In this document: in pieces, positions 7,888 through 15,318 of the stretch
Position numbering within the stretch: position 1 is the stretch's first letter
Layout: every line of letters starts with the position of its first letter
Origin: a virus
Virus record (IMG/VR): IMGVR_UViG_3300031707_000006
Span: 20,499 to 84,498 of that record
Length of the DNA stretch: 64,000 nt
Direction: 5' to 3' (one strand)
Notes under the pieces: model-generated
Databases searched by the model: none
What the model saw: the letters and a program-made list of their open reading frames with translations, nothing else
Told to the model about the DNA's origin: nothing
Position numbers and translations under genes: made by a program

Positions 7888-7962
7888 TCGAGGATGTAGA
7901 AATCGAATCTACCTATTGACAATGTATATAAGACATTCGCTTCACCAGCCAGCCCATCCTCG
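7888..7962 (-). tRNA. tRNA-Ile (anticodon UAU)
   Basis: Read on the minus strand the segment folds as a cloverleaf: acceptor stem CGAGGAT/ATCCTCG (7 pairs), a three-pair D stem GCT/AGC, anticodon stem AATGT/ACATT with loop CTTATAT, and T arm GTAGA/TCTAC with loop TTCGATT. The anticodon is UAU, for AUA codons. CCA is not encoded. The variable region is longer than usual (8 bases) and position 8 is G, so the gene is divergent. It lies between the stop of the 77-residue gene and the 33-residue gene, within the same transcript. Confidence 0.75.
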
Positions 7963-7963
7963 G

Positions 7964-8197
7964 TTAACATTTAAGCCACCCCATAAGATAAGCAGCATTG
8001 AGATTAAAGACGATCTCATCCACTTCTATCGGTTTAAGAGATAAAGGTAAAGACATCATTATTATTTCCTTAAAGAAAATATTATAACAACTTGAACATA
8101 AATTCACACGGTATGGTGCTTTAGGAAATTCTTTTTCATTCATTTCGTATTGCCTATCTAACCTTTCTAAATAATAATCAACTCTTTCCATGTTCAT
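7964..8197 (-). CDS. hypothetical protein with one CxxC (77 aa)
   Basis: A 77-residue protein with a single CSSC pair and hydrophobic C-terminal half; no family recognised. An AGAGG site lies 6 bases before the ATG at 8197. The stop lies 1 base from the 5' end of the tRNA-Ile gene. Confidence 0.55.
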   Translation of the reverse strand: MNMERVDYYLERLDRQYEMNEKEFPKAPYRVNLCSSCYNIFFKEIIMMSLPLSLKPIEVDEIVFNLNAAYLMGWLKC

Positions 8198-8212
8198 ATT
8201 AAACCTCTATTA

Positions 8213-8251
8213 AGATAAAAAGCAGAACCTTTTTGTGTGGGAAGATCCTGC
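8213..8251 (-). terminator. Rho-independent terminator-like hairpin
   Basis: On the minus strand GCAGGATC pairs with GGTTCTGC (8 pairs, two of them G-U), with a 14-base loop, and is followed by a run of five T. It sits after the stop of the gene at 8269-8739 and before the gene at 7964-8197. It could end or attenuate transcription coming from the promoter at 9067-9094. The loop is long, so strength may be moderate. Confidence 0.6.
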
Positions 8252-8268
8252 GGGAAACCCGAACTAGA

Positions 8269-8739
8269 TTAAAGTTTATAAGTTCTATTTACTGTAGCGG
8301 CAGAAACAACTGCTGCAACTGCTAAGACAATAAATTCTTTGGTAGAATCTAATTGGGCTAAAGTATCCGCGTTTGCGATTGCTACCTGATAAGTTTTATA
8401 CACATGGGGTGAGACTGTTGTAATTGACCAATATTTTTTAGTTTCCTTATCTCTTGATGCAATTACATAATCTTCTACATGTACTGTTTCTTTCATATTC
8501 TCTTCTCCTTTTGGAAAAATACCATACATTAAACCTTCAAATAATTTATTTGTTTCGTCCTCAAATTCATCTTTCCAGAACATATTTTTCTCCTTTTGTT
8601 TCCATTCTCCTAAACCTTTACACGAAAAACCAAGTTGATTCTCTAATCCGTGATCCATTTGAAACTCAAAAATAGTTGACATTTCAAATATTGTATCTTC
8701 TATTGTATCTTCAAATTCTACAGTTACCTTTTTTATCAT
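8269..8739 (-). CDS. hypothetical protein (156 aa) with internal start sites
   Basis: A 156-residue protein of unknown function. The reading frame can be extended to 8778 but that would begin inside the tRNA-Arg gene; the ATG at 8739 has AAGGAG 5 bases upstream and is the better start. The N-terminal half is acidic and the C-terminal end (IVLAVAAVVSAATV) is hydrophobic. Two further in-frame ATG codons (8583, 8496) each have an AGGAG site just upstream, so shorter products beginning MFWKDEF and MKETVHV may also be made. Confidence 0.6.
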   Translation of the reverse strand: MIKKVTVEFEDTIEDTIFEMSTIFEFQMDHGLENQLGFSCKGLGEWKQKEKNMFWKDEFEDETNKLFEGLMYGIFPKGEENMKETVHVEDYVIASRDKETKKYWSITTVSPHVYKTYQVAIANADTLAQLDSTKEFIVLAVAAVVSAATVNRTYKL

Positions 8740-8753
8740 AATTACTCCTTTAG

Positions 8754-8827
8754 CACCCTCGGTGAGATTCGGACTCACAACCCCATTTTTAGAAGAAATG
8801 TGCTCTGATCCGTTGAGCTACGAGGGT
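8754..8827 (-). tRNA. tRNA-Arg (anticodon UCU)
   Basis: A textbook cloverleaf on the minus strand: acceptor ACCCTCG/CGAGGGT, T8-A9, D stem GCTC/GAGC, anticodon stem CATTT/AAATG with loop CTTCTAA, five-base variable region, T arm GTGAG/CTCAC with loop TCCGAAT, discriminator G. The anticodon UCU reads AGA, an abundant arginine codon in this AT-rich genome. CCA is not encoded. Confidence 0.95.
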
Positions 8828-8829
8828 AG

Positions 8830-8958
8830 TTTATCCTGGACTGTCTGTGTGAGTTTGATCAGACTCTGGTATATGACCTGACAGCAAGGCTATGCATCTT
8901 TGGATCCAAGCCAATTGGAGATCAATCCGTGCATACTTCCCTCTCACACCAGGATAAA
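8830..8958 (-). ncRNA. candidate structured RNA next to tRNA-Arg
   Basis: No reading frame fits here, yet complementary segments are arranged regularly. A 10-pair closing stem joins 8949-8958 to 8830-8839, directly followed by a 6-pair stem (8943-8948 with 8848-8853). Inside are a hairpin closed by 8930-8935/8891-8896 and another closed by 8878-8881/8859-8862. GACAG at 8880-8884 could also pair with CTGTC at 8841-8845, a possible pseudoknot. The 3' end is 2 bases from the tRNA-Arg gene. The promoter at 9067-9094 should transcribe it. Not a tRNA; family unknown. Confidence 0.55.
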
Positions 8959-9060
8959 TTAGGCAGAACTCCTTAGTTGCAGTCTAAACTGCCCGATCTT
9001 CTTTTTGCATCTGGTGGGAAGGCTAGACCACAGTTTTTAGAGCAAAGATGGACTTGACTT
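8959..9060 (-). other. transcribed leader with hairpins, no gene
   Basis: The predicted start of the transcript from the 9067-9094 promoter is near 9060. The first 100 bases have no open frame. A hairpin with stem pairs 8989-8993/8962-8966 and an inner TTTAG/CTAAG stem is visible, as is a weaker one with GTGG/CCAC near 9010-9030. It may be part of the structured RNA downstream or only a processed leader of the tRNA. Confidence 0.4.
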
Positions 9061-9066
9061 ATTTAT

Positions 9067-9094
9067 ATTATACACCAATTTTCTACTTTGTCAA
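9067..9094 (-). promoter_or_regulatory. consensus sigma-70-type promoter
   Basis: A perfect -35 box TTGACA (9089-9094) and perfect -10 box TATAAT (9067-9072) are separated by 16 bases on the minus strand. It faces the structured RNA, tRNA-Arg and the early genes further left. Position between a tRNA-like gene and noncoding RNA suggests high-level RNA production. Confidence 0.85.
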
Positions 9095-9102
9095 GTACCA
9101 AT

Positions 9103-9180
9103 ATAGCGGGAATGTGATTCGAACATCCGATCTCAAGGTTCAAAGCCTCACGTTTTTATCCAGTTAAACTATATGCCTAT
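9103..9180 (-). tRNA. tRNA-Gln-like gene (anticodon UUG), divergent or decayed
   Basis: The anticodon arm TGAGG/CCTTG with loop CTTTGAA gives UUG for CAA codons, and a D arm GTTT/AAAC with GG in the loop is present. The T arm pairs only as GATGT/ACATT around TCGAATC, out of the normal register. The acceptor stem (ATAGGCA with CCCGCTAT) has only about five pairs and a bulge. It may be a pseudo-tRNA or an unusual one. It ends just upstream of the 9067-9094 promoter. Confidence 0.5.
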
Positions 9181-9181
9181 T

Positions 9182-9385
9182 TTAATAAAACACAATATTA
9201 ATTACATATCCCAATTGCTGTAGTGCCTTTACAATAAAACTATTCATAATCACTGTTGAATCACCAGACTTCGTTATCCAAACGGTAACAACCCTGGCAG
9301 CAAAGTCTACAGCAGCGGAGACTCCAAAGAGAAGATTTATCTCCATAAGCAGATCGGATATTTTACTTTTATCACCAATAGCCAT
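9182..9385 (-). CDS. hypothetical protein (67 aa)
   Basis: A 67-residue protein with two moderately hydrophobic stretches and no known motif. Its start overlaps the membrane protein gene by 14 bases, pointing to co-translation. Both may act at the membrane, but nothing specific can be assigned. Confidence 0.5.
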   Translation of the reverse strand: MAIGDKSKISDLLMEINLLFGVSAAVDFAARVVTVWITKSGDSTVIMNSFIVKALQQLGYVINIVFY

Positions 9386-9707
9386 TGCGTTCTGCTAACT
9401 CATCTTTATATTCTTTCATTGGTTTAACAGTCAGTTCGTATGAACCAAATGTTATTAACGATTGTAGAACGATTACCGTTGCACCAATACCCCACTGTTT
9501 CCAGTCCGTAGGGATTAAGTATCCTTCTATTTTAAGTAGGGCTAAGGGCAATGCTGTAAATATATTTAAAATTGCTACCATTAATACATAGAGTTTTGGA
9601 GAGAAATCATATTGCCCTCCTAATTTCAATCTAAGTAATGGTTTCACAACGAATTGCAGGATGAACATAGATAATGCACCTGCTGATACAATAACGATCT
9701 CATTCAT
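9372..9707 (-). CDS. three-span membrane protein, possibly holin-like
   Basis: A 111-residue protein with three likely transmembrane helices: about residues 4-24, 40-61 and 73-93, followed by a charged C-terminal tail (PMKEYKDELAERNG). Size and topology are compatible with a class I holin, but no endolysin gene is adjacent and it lies among early genes, so this is only a possibility. A GGAG site precedes the ATG. Confidence 0.5.
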   Translation of the reverse strand: MNEIVIVSAGALSMFILQFVVKPLLRLKLGGQYDFSPKLYVLMVAILNIFTALPLALLKIEGYLIPTDWKQWGIGATVIVLQSLITFGSYELTVKPMKEYKDELAERNGYW

Positions 9708-9718
9708 AATTTTGCTCC

Positions 9719-10018
9719 TTAATCATCTGTTTTCCATTCTTCTTTTATGGAGAATAAATCTCCTTCACATCTTACTAAATAAGTTTGTACATCGGTTAGT
9801 GTCTGTAAATAAGCTGTTTCAGGTACTTCATTAATTGATTCACTGTAAACCATTTTCCTATTTGTAGATAAATCAGGCATGGTTTTTTCTTGCACAATTT
9901 GAGTCATTGCTTTCCAACCACCATCATCTAATTTAGCAAGACTGCTTATAGTTACCTGTTGAAATCTTTTTAATTCTTTAAAGTCCATTGTGAATCCTAT
10001 AGTGGATTTCTTGTCCAT
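9719..10018 (-). CDS. hypothetical protein (99 aa)
   Basis: A 99-residue protein of unknown function; no cysteine cluster, membrane segment or catalytic motif stands out. It overlaps the exonuclease gene end by 22 bases and is followed 11 bases later by the membrane protein gene. Confidence 0.5.
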   Translation of the reverse strand: MDKKSTIGFTMDFKELKRFQQVTISSLAKLDDGGWKAMTQIVQEKTMPDLSTNRKMVYSESINEVPETAYLQTLTDVQTYLVRCEGDLFSIKEEWKTDD

Positions 10019-10710
10019 TTCGAGAAGGAATAGAGTCGTTTGTGAAGTTCCTCTAAAATTTTTACGTCAGCCCTGTTATGATCTAAAACTTCTAAAATTG
10101 ATTCTGGATCACCATATCTTGCCTTACGCCACGTTGATTTTTTCAAAGGAGTCTTTCCCTCTATTCCCAACCAATCACAAACATTTTCTAGACTTTTCCT
10201 AGATAGTGCTCCTAATTTACTTCTTACAAGATAATATAAATCGAAGTGATATAGTTCTGCATTATACTTACAAACTTCTTTTCCAGATTTAGTTACTATA
10301 ATCTCATCTACAAATCCAGGAAAGTCAAGTCCATAGTGTAAACTTTTAGCCCGTAAGAAACTGGCATCGAAGCGTGTACCAAAATAAGTAACTATAATCT
10401 TATACTTTTTAATCTCTTCAATGCAAGAACGTACTATTCTCTCATCAAATTTTAGATCAAATAGTTCTTTTTTAGTCACACAATCATAAGCGATTTCTCC
10501 GTCTTTTCGTTTAATGCTCCATGATAACATGGTGCTGAAGTCCACAGTTAACCCGTCAGTCTCAATATCTAAATAACCCACGTTCTCTTCGTCCTTTATA
10601 AACCAGGGAATATATTCTTTTTCTTCTTTTGTATCTCCTTTCCTAAAGCAATTTGGATGGTGCTGTATATCTTGTCTGTGTTTGCAACGATTTTGTATTA
10701 TGTATTTCAC
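9997..10710 (-). CDS. RNase H-like 3'-5' exonuclease (DEDD type)
   Basis: A 237-residue DnaQ-like exonuclease. YLDIETDG gives Exo I acids D48 and E50, TYFGTRFD gives D115 and HNRADVKIL gives D215, the order of the RNase_H_2 / DEDD superfamily. A CKHR...HHPNC segment near the N-terminus may bind zinc. The frame stays open to a TTG at 10761, but the GTG at 10710 has AGAGG 5 bases upstream and shortens the overlap with the sigma-like gene, so it is chosen. Likely roles are DNA processing during replication or recombination. Confidence 0.75.
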   Translation of the reverse strand: MKYIIQNRCKHRQDIQHHPNCFRKGDTKEEKEYIPWFIKDEENVGYLDIETDGLTVDFSTMLSWSIKRKDGEIAYDCVTKKELFDLKFDERIVRSCIEEIKKYKIIVTYFGTRFDASFLRAKSLHYGLDFPGFVDEIIVTKSGKEVCKYNAELYHFDLYYLVRSKLGALSRKSLENVCDWLGIEGKTPLKKSTWRKARYGDPESILEVLDHNRADVKILEELHKRLYSFSKWTRNPL

Positions 10711-11152
10711 TTTTTCCTCTATAAATTTTGAATTTTCCTTGTATATATGTTTCTGCTGCAAGAGTTTCTTCGTCTGTTAAATGATATTTCTCTTGTAAGT
10801 AATTTAAATATCCAGCATCTGTAAATCGATCTCCAAGTAGAAAGCCAAGCCTATCGCATAATTCTCTTACCTCTCGTGCGAGCACACTCCGATCAATACC
10901 TTCTTCTTTTCCTATTAGAGTTAAAGATTTATTATCTTGAATCCGAGATAAAATAATACGATCATAATCAGATAGTAACTTTCGTCTATTAAGTTCGGAT
11001 ATCTTGGTTTCTACTGTGAGTAGATCATCAAAACTTTCAGACTCAGGAATAATAATAATATCTCCTTCTGAATCTATTCTCCCAACTTTTTTATATAAGC
11101 CTTCGCGTATTTGCTGGCTATTTGCTAGTAATTGATAAACATACCATGACAT
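10643..11152 (-). CDS. sigma factor-like helix-turn-helix protein
   Basis: A 169-residue protein whose residues 64-104 (DRIILSRIQDNKSLTLIGKE then GIDRSVLAREV) resemble sigma-70 region 4. The helix-turn-helix contains the IGKEEGIDRS turn. No clear region 2 is seen, so it could be a region-4-only phage regulator, for example one that redirects host RNA polymerase to late genes. The last 68 bases overlap the exonuclease gene. The extended -10 late promoter candidates at 37607 and 62523 make this idea worth testing. Confidence 0.6.
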   Translation of the reverse strand: MSWYVYQLLANSQQIREGLYKKVGRIDSEGDIIIIPESESFDDLLTVETKISELNRRKLLSDYDRIILSRIQDNKSLTLIGKEEGIDRSVLAREVRELCDRLGFLLGDRFTDAGYLNYLQEKYHLTDEETLAAETYIQGKFKIYRGKSEIHNTKSLQTQTRYTAPSKLL

Positions 11153-11186
11153 ATTCTAATTATACACCTTTACTGTGATTAGTTGC

Positions 11187-11546
11187 TTACAGTACAACTG
11201 AGTTCCTTCTGTTTGCTGATTCGGTTCTGTAAAGTTCCAGCATACCATAGTATACCTTAAATTTTAATTCTTCTTCTGCTAATAAACCTTTAACATTAGC
11301 TAGACGCATTCTACTTGTTGCTAATTCACCATGAAGTCCTGGATAATGATACGTATTTTGAATAAAAGACATGGATGGGATCTTACCATCTGGAGAATAT
11401 TTCTCAGGATGTGTTACACATTCTTTAGTTATCTTAGCCTCTGCTAACTTTAACTCCGCCTCTATTATTTCTTCCTCAGTTGTTAATTTTCCAATTGCAG
11501 AAACAATTATCATAAATGTATCAAAATCGGGGGGTTGTTCGATCAT
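11187..11546 (-). CDS. hypothetical protein (119 aa)
   Basis: A 119-residue, largely helical protein with charged heptad-like stretches (EEEIIEAELKLAEAKI; LLAEEELKFKVYYGMLELY) that suggest coiled coils. No family recognised. Overlaps the upstream gene by 26 bases. Confidence 0.55.
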   Translation of the reverse strand: MIEQPPDFDTFMIIVSAIGKLTTEEEIIEAELKLAEAKITKECVTHPEKYSPDGKIPSMSFIQNTYHYPGLHGELATSRMRLANVKGLLAEEELKFKVYYGMLELYRTESANRRNSVVL

Positions 11547-11922
11547 AATACTCCTCTATAATTTTTGATATCTTATTAAAATTTTCACATGCTGTAAAAT
11601 ATGCTGATATTGTATTTTTATCCAAATATGAATCTTCATTTTTGCATAAAATATTAAAAGTTTGTTTCTCGCCCTTTGCTATAGTATAAATAGCTAATGG
11701 ATTAATATAAAGAGTTTCATTCCAACCATATACTTTAAGGAACTCTATAATTGTTGCTTGTATATAACCTAGAGATAAATCATTTATCTCAGAGATGTCA
11801 CGATTAGACACACCAGCAACACAACCTTCTAGAATATTAAATACTGCAATATATTCCAAAGTTTTTGGATCTATATTAATTTGATTCGCTAAAAAATCTC
11901 TAATGGTTGTCCAGTTTAGCAT
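11521..11922 (-). CDS. hypothetical protein (133 aa)
   Basis: A 133-residue protein. Residues 40-65 (VSNRDISEINDLSLGYIQAT) have the shape of a helix-turn-helix as in regulators of response type, which would suggest DNA binding, but the evidence is weak. It overlaps the resolvase gene end by 23 bases and the gene downstream by 26 bases. Confidence 0.5.
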   Translation of the reverse strand: MLNWTTIRDFLANQINIDPKTLEYIAVFNILEGCVAGVSNRDISEINDLSLGYIQATIIEFLKVYGWNETLYINPLAIYTIAKGEKQTFNILCKNEDSYLDKNTISAYFTACENFNKISKIIEEYYDRTTPRF

Positions 11923-12367
11923 ATGCTTTGTCTAACTCCTCTCTCATCTTGGTTATATGATTCGCAAGAGAAAGAAATGTATCTAAATCTAACGTTACAA
12001 ATATCTTAACTCCGTTACGAACATTATCAAACTTACCAAATAACATAGGCATTCTAAAACCATTGATTGCCTCTACTTTAATTTTATCTAACCAACTCTT
12101 TGCTAACGTTAAACTCTTAGCATCTGCACCTGTTTTATTAGAATAGCCTACTTTACACTCTGCTTTGATTGCAGTAGGGAATCCATAGATCGTACCATTA
12201 ACATCTCCAGTTAATAAAGGTTCACTCATAATAGTGCCGATTGATCCTGAACTCGGACATCTTTTAAAAGAACCATGAGTTAGATTCTCATTCAGAGTAT
12301 TTACAATATCTCGTTCAAAACTTGATCCCTTTCTTTTCTGACTAGATGGCATCACTACACTTCCCAT
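11900..12367 (-). CDS. PD-(D/E)XK resolvase-like nuclease (Holliday junction resolvase type)
   Basis: A 155-residue nuclease-fold protein. The motif set GSSFERD (E18), LLTGDV (D55) and AIKAECK (E70, K72) matches archaeal Hjc-like and related phage Holliday-junction resolvases. It would cut branched recombination intermediates before packaging. Two starts are possible, 12367 and the internal ATG at 12352; both are close to purine-rich sites. It overlaps the small Tat-signal gene upstream by 26 bases. Confidence 0.75.
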   Translation of the reverse strand: MGSVVMPSSQKRKGSSFERDIVNTLNENLTHGSFKRCPSSGSIGTIMSEPLLTGDVNGTIYGFPTAIKAECKVGYSNKTGADAKSLTLAKSWLDKIKVEAINGFRMPMLFGKFDNVRNGVKIFVTLDLDTFLSLANHITKMREELDKAYAKLDNH

Positions 12368-12623
12368 ACATTACTTCTATTTCAAATTTACAAGCGCCTT
12401 TAGAAATTGATTCAATAATCTCTTGATGTGTAACCATAGAACCATCTCTAAGTTTATAGACATTATTTATACCCAAGTCGAGAACTGCTATTGTTCCTTC
12501 AATTGTATCCGATTTAGGAATAGAATATTTATTTCTAAATTCAGATTTAATCTTTGGTACGAATTTCACAAATGGTGTGATAATTATCATACCCAAAAAT
12601 TTAAGAAAATTTCTACGATTCAT
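12342..12623 (-). CDS. small protein with twin-arginine signal-like N-terminus (93 aa)
   Basis: The N-terminus MNRRNFLKFLGMIIITPFV has the RRxFLK motif and a hydrophobic stretch typical of Tat export signals. The remainder (about 65 residues) has no known fold and includes KGACKFEIEVMYGKC with two cysteines. Tat signals are rare on phage proteins, so this might be a captured host protein or a simple membrane anchor. Function unknown. Confidence 0.6.
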   Translation of the reverse strand: MNRRNFLKFLGMIIITPFVKFVPKIKSEFRNKYSIPKSDTIEGTIAVLDLGINNVYKLRDGSMVTHQEIIESISKGACKFEIEVMYGKCSDAI

Positions 12624-12796
12624 TTAAATACTCTTTTTAACCAATTATAAAATCTATTATGGAAGAGAATAAATTGTATAAAATTAACTCTTTTAAGCCC
12701 CAGATATAAGGCCAATAACCAATAAGGATCTACAGTATTAGAAACACTAATAGATATTCTGGTTCCGTTTTTATCAATCATAGTATAATATTTCAT
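12620..12796 (-). CDS. small basic protein (58 aa)
   Basis: A 58-residue basic protein beginning MKYYTMIDKNGTRISISVSN with an aromatic, amphipathic C-terminal helix (FILFHNRFYNWLKRVFK). It shares ATGA with the Tat-signal gene and follows the helicase gene by 9 bases. Unknown function. Confidence 0.55.
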   Translation of the reverse strand: MKYYTMIDKNGTRISISVSNTVDPYWLLALYLGLKRVNFIQFILFHNRFYNWLKRVFK

Positions 12797-12805
12797 ATTA
12801 ATTCC

Positions 12806-14107
12806 CTATCCATGTTTAGTAATCCTTCCAGTCTTATCATCAAAGTCTGAAAAAATAGAACCTAAAATTCCTGTTTGTCTATTTTTTACTATCATGTGTT
12901 CTAATACTCCAGGCATAGTAGTGTCCTTTGGTTTATAAAGTTCATCTCGATAATACATGATTATTACATCTGCATCTTCCTCTAAGTTTCCCGATTGTCT
13001 TAAATCGGCCTGCATTGGATGTTTATCCTCGCCTCTTAACTCAACACCACGATTTAATTGGGATGCAAGTGTAATTGAAATATTAAGTTCGATTGCTAAT
13101 AATTTCATTGCCCTAGAAATCTGGCCTAATGCGTTCGTAGCATTTTGGTCTCTTGCTGCCATGAGTTGAATATAATCTATAAATACTTGATCTAGATGTT
13201 TCAATTGACAGAATTTTCTTATCGTACCTGTAACATAGGGGATACTCGCTGAGAAATTATTATCCACATAAATTGGTAAAGATTTAATTCTAGGAATTGC
13301 ATCATCAATTAGTTGTAATTTTTCTTTATTCAGATAGCCAAGATGAATATCAGAAATGGGAATTCCTGTTTCAATTCCTAACCATCTCTCTGCTAACATA
13401 TATTTGGGCATTTCATAAGAAAACAGTAAAGAACTATACCCTTTTTTAGCAGACTCCAACATAGATAAACAAATGCTGGATGATTTTCCCATACCTGGCC
13501 TGCCCGCCTCAATCCATAAATTTCCTCTGCCTCTGCCCCCTGTAGCAAAATCTATATCTGGAAAACAAGTAAAAATACCAGAAGTACCTGGATTATTAAT
13601 TCTCTCTTTAATTTCATTCCAACCTGCTCTTAATACGTCTTCAAAAGTAGAGGTAGTTTCCCCGCCGGAAGATAAAGAAAGATTATCTATTCTTACCCTT
13701 GCTTCAGCAATAACTGTATCAATATTTTCCAGATTGGATGCTGGAAGTGAAACAAGCGTACTACCTAATTCAACTAACTGTTTGGCTTTAAAACTCCCAA
13801 CCAATAACCTTTCAAATTCCAAAAGGTTATCAACAGAGTAAGCCTGATTTTTTAAGTATTCTAAGTACGTTGTACCTCCAGCATCCAGCAATCTGGCATT
13901 CGTTTGTAAATAATTTGTTATTAATGATATATCAGGTATAGAACCTTTTGCCGCTAATTCTTGAATTGTAGTAAATAATAACTCATTTGCAATAGAACTC
14001 ATCATAAAAGATTTTAGATAAGTTAATTCAAATACCTTTAATGGATTATTAAGTAAGATACATAAAATTGCTGTCTCGTTTTCAGTGTTAAATATCTTCG
14101 TTGGCAT
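12806..14107 (-). CDS. replicative DNA helicase, DnaB type
   Basis: A 433-residue hexameric helicase. Numbered from the upstream GTG, Walker A is AGRPGMGKSS (206-215) and the second acidic motif is QVFIDYIQLM (311-320), with the N-terminal helical domain before and the RQSGNLEEDAD region after. The frame continues upstream to a GTG at 14122, but the ATG at 14107 has GAGG 6 bases before it and is chosen. It unwinds DNA ahead of the polymerase and recruits the primase. The gene overlaps the 131-residue gene by 20 bases, which may encode its loader. Confidence 0.92.
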   Translation of the reverse strand: MPTKIFNTENETAILCILLNNPLKVFELTYLKSFMMSSIANELLFTTIQELAAKGSIPDISLITNYLQTNARLLDAGGTTYLEYLKNQAYSVDNLLEFERLLVGSFKAKQLVELGSTLVSLPASNLENIDTVIAEARVRIDNLSLSSGGETTSTFEDVLRAGWNEIKERINNPGTSGIFTCFPDIDFATGGRGRGNLWIEAGRPGMGKSSSICLSMLESAKKGYSSLLFSYEMPKYMLAERWLGIETGIPISDIHLGYLNKEKLQLIDDAIPRIKSLPIYVDNNFSASIPYVTGTIRKFCQLKHLDQVFIDYIQLMAARDQNATNALGQISRAMKLLAIELNISITLASQLNRGVELRGEDKHPMQADLRQSGNLEEDADVIIMYYRDELYKPKDTTMPGVLEHMIVKNRQTGILGSIFSDFDDKTGRITKHG

Positions 14108-14483
14108 GGCTATCCTCGTCACAAAATGGATCTTGCATAACTATATCTTTTAAATCATCTCTAGCACTATTGTATTGAAACTCTAATTGTTTTATATCAA
14201 TTCGATTAATGGGATTCACCTTATCTTCTAATCTTTTCTTTAGGAAATATGTAAGTAACGCATATGGATTCTCTGGTCTAAAATTATCCACATCATACGT
14301 ATCTAATATTGCAAAGAATATATTTTTCCTACTATATACTTTAACAAGTTTGCCAAATATTTTTATATAGGTTGCAAAATTTGTTAAATCATATAACTTA
14401 CAATACAATGAGGTTAATACCACCGCCGGATTGGAAGTGGTATTAATCTCATTTAGAAACTGGTCACTAATATTCTCATCCAT
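14088..14483 (-). CDS. hypothetical protein (131 aa), possible helicase partner
   Basis: A 131-residue, probably helical protein directly upstream of the helicase gene. No AAA+ motif is seen, so it is not a DnaC-like ATPase. Its place between single-strand binding protein and helicase genes suggests a replication accessory role such as a T4 gp59-like loader, but sequence alone does not show this. It overlaps the helicase start by 20 bases and follows the SSB by 4 bases. Confidence 0.5.
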   Translation of the reverse strand: MDENISDQFLNEINTTSNPAVVLTSLYCKLYDLTNFATYIKIFGKLVKVYSRKNIFFAILDTYDVDNFRPENPYALLTYFLKKRLEDKVNPINRIDIKQLEFQYNSARDDLKDIVMQDPFCDEDSHANEDI

Positions 14484-14487
14484 AAAA

Positions 14488-15303
14488 TTAATCTGCTAGA
14501 ATACTATTAACTCTGTCAACAATATCTGCTGGGACTGCTGCATCACTTTCAGCGACTTCCATCGTTTTCTCCGCACTTTTCTTAGCAAAGATATCCTTTA
14601 AAGAAGCGCCCCTTAGAAAATCTTCCATCTCAGCCAATTCAAGACGGATAACTGCCCTTGATGTATCAAAGTATGCCTCTTCAGGCACAATAATCACATC
14701 ACATCTTTCTCTTGCCACTTGTGGGGTCATCTCCTTTTTCTTTCCCTTTTGCATGACAAGAAGTTCAAAATCATACCTGGTTACGGGTACAGGATTACCA
14801 GCCTCATCTAATTGTGCGGCTTCTAATTGACTAATTAAATCCGCAATAGTAGGAGGAATGGATAATACTTTAACTTTCCCGGATTCCTTTATAGCCGCTT
14901 GATTCAAAATAGAGTTACAGTACGGACAGGTATCTGGAAATCTGCCCGTAAATCCTGCTTTGACTTCTGCCTGACATTCCGTTTTTGGACAAACTTTTAC
15001 CATAGTCCGATCTAGAATATTAATTGCTATTCGATCACTTAAAGAAATTAAACCTTCAATATCTTTCCACTTCTTCCCAGGATTCTCTAACCACAATCTA
15101 CGATTGTTTTTACATGCTGGGCAATCTTCACCTAAACATTGTAAAGAAATTCCAGTTTGTCCTCTAGGGAAATAATGAGAGGGGAGTATTGAAGCTTTCT
15201 CAGTTGGCTCTATAAAACGAATGTAATGTTTTCCTGGTTCTTGAAAAAAATAGTCTAATTTTTTAAATGTACTTGTTGCTCTTGGTGTAAGTTGAAATGG
15301 CAT
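14488..15303 (-). CDS. single-stranded DNA-binding protein, zinc-containing (gp32-like)
   Basis: A 271-residue protein arranged like T4 gp32-type phage SSBs: an OB-like core with CLGEDCPAC (C56, C61, C64) and a second knuckle set CPKTEC...CPYC (C105, C110, C126, C129), then an acidic C-terminus (AVPADIVDRVNSILAD) of the kind that contacts replication partners. It would coat single strands made by the helicase. Position beside RecA-like, polymerase and helicase genes agrees. Confidence 0.75.
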   Translation of the reverse strand: MPFQLTPRATSTFKKLDYFFQEPGKHYIRFIEPTEKASILPSHYFPRGQTGISLQCLGEDCPACKNNRRLWLENPGKKWKDIEGLISLSDRIAINILDRTMVKVCPKTECQAEVKAGFTGRFPDTCPYCNSILNQAAIKESGKVKVLSIPPTIADLISQLEAAQLDEAGNPVPVTRYDFELLVMQKGKKKEMTPQVARERCDVIIVPEEAYFDTSRAVIRLELAEMEDFLRGASLKDIFAKKSAEKTMEVAESDAAVPADIVDRVNSILAD

Positions 15304-15318
15304 TTTATTTTTCCTTTT

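Noticed and set aside
8859-8870. Hammerhead core CUGA in the structured RNA
   Set aside because: CTGATCA does not fit CUGANGA, and no matching GAAA element is found with the right stems.
13473-13841. Plus-strand open frame of 122 codons within the helicase gene
   Set aside because: Antisense shadow of a well-supported DnaB-type gene; proline/serine-rich product and no ribosome site.
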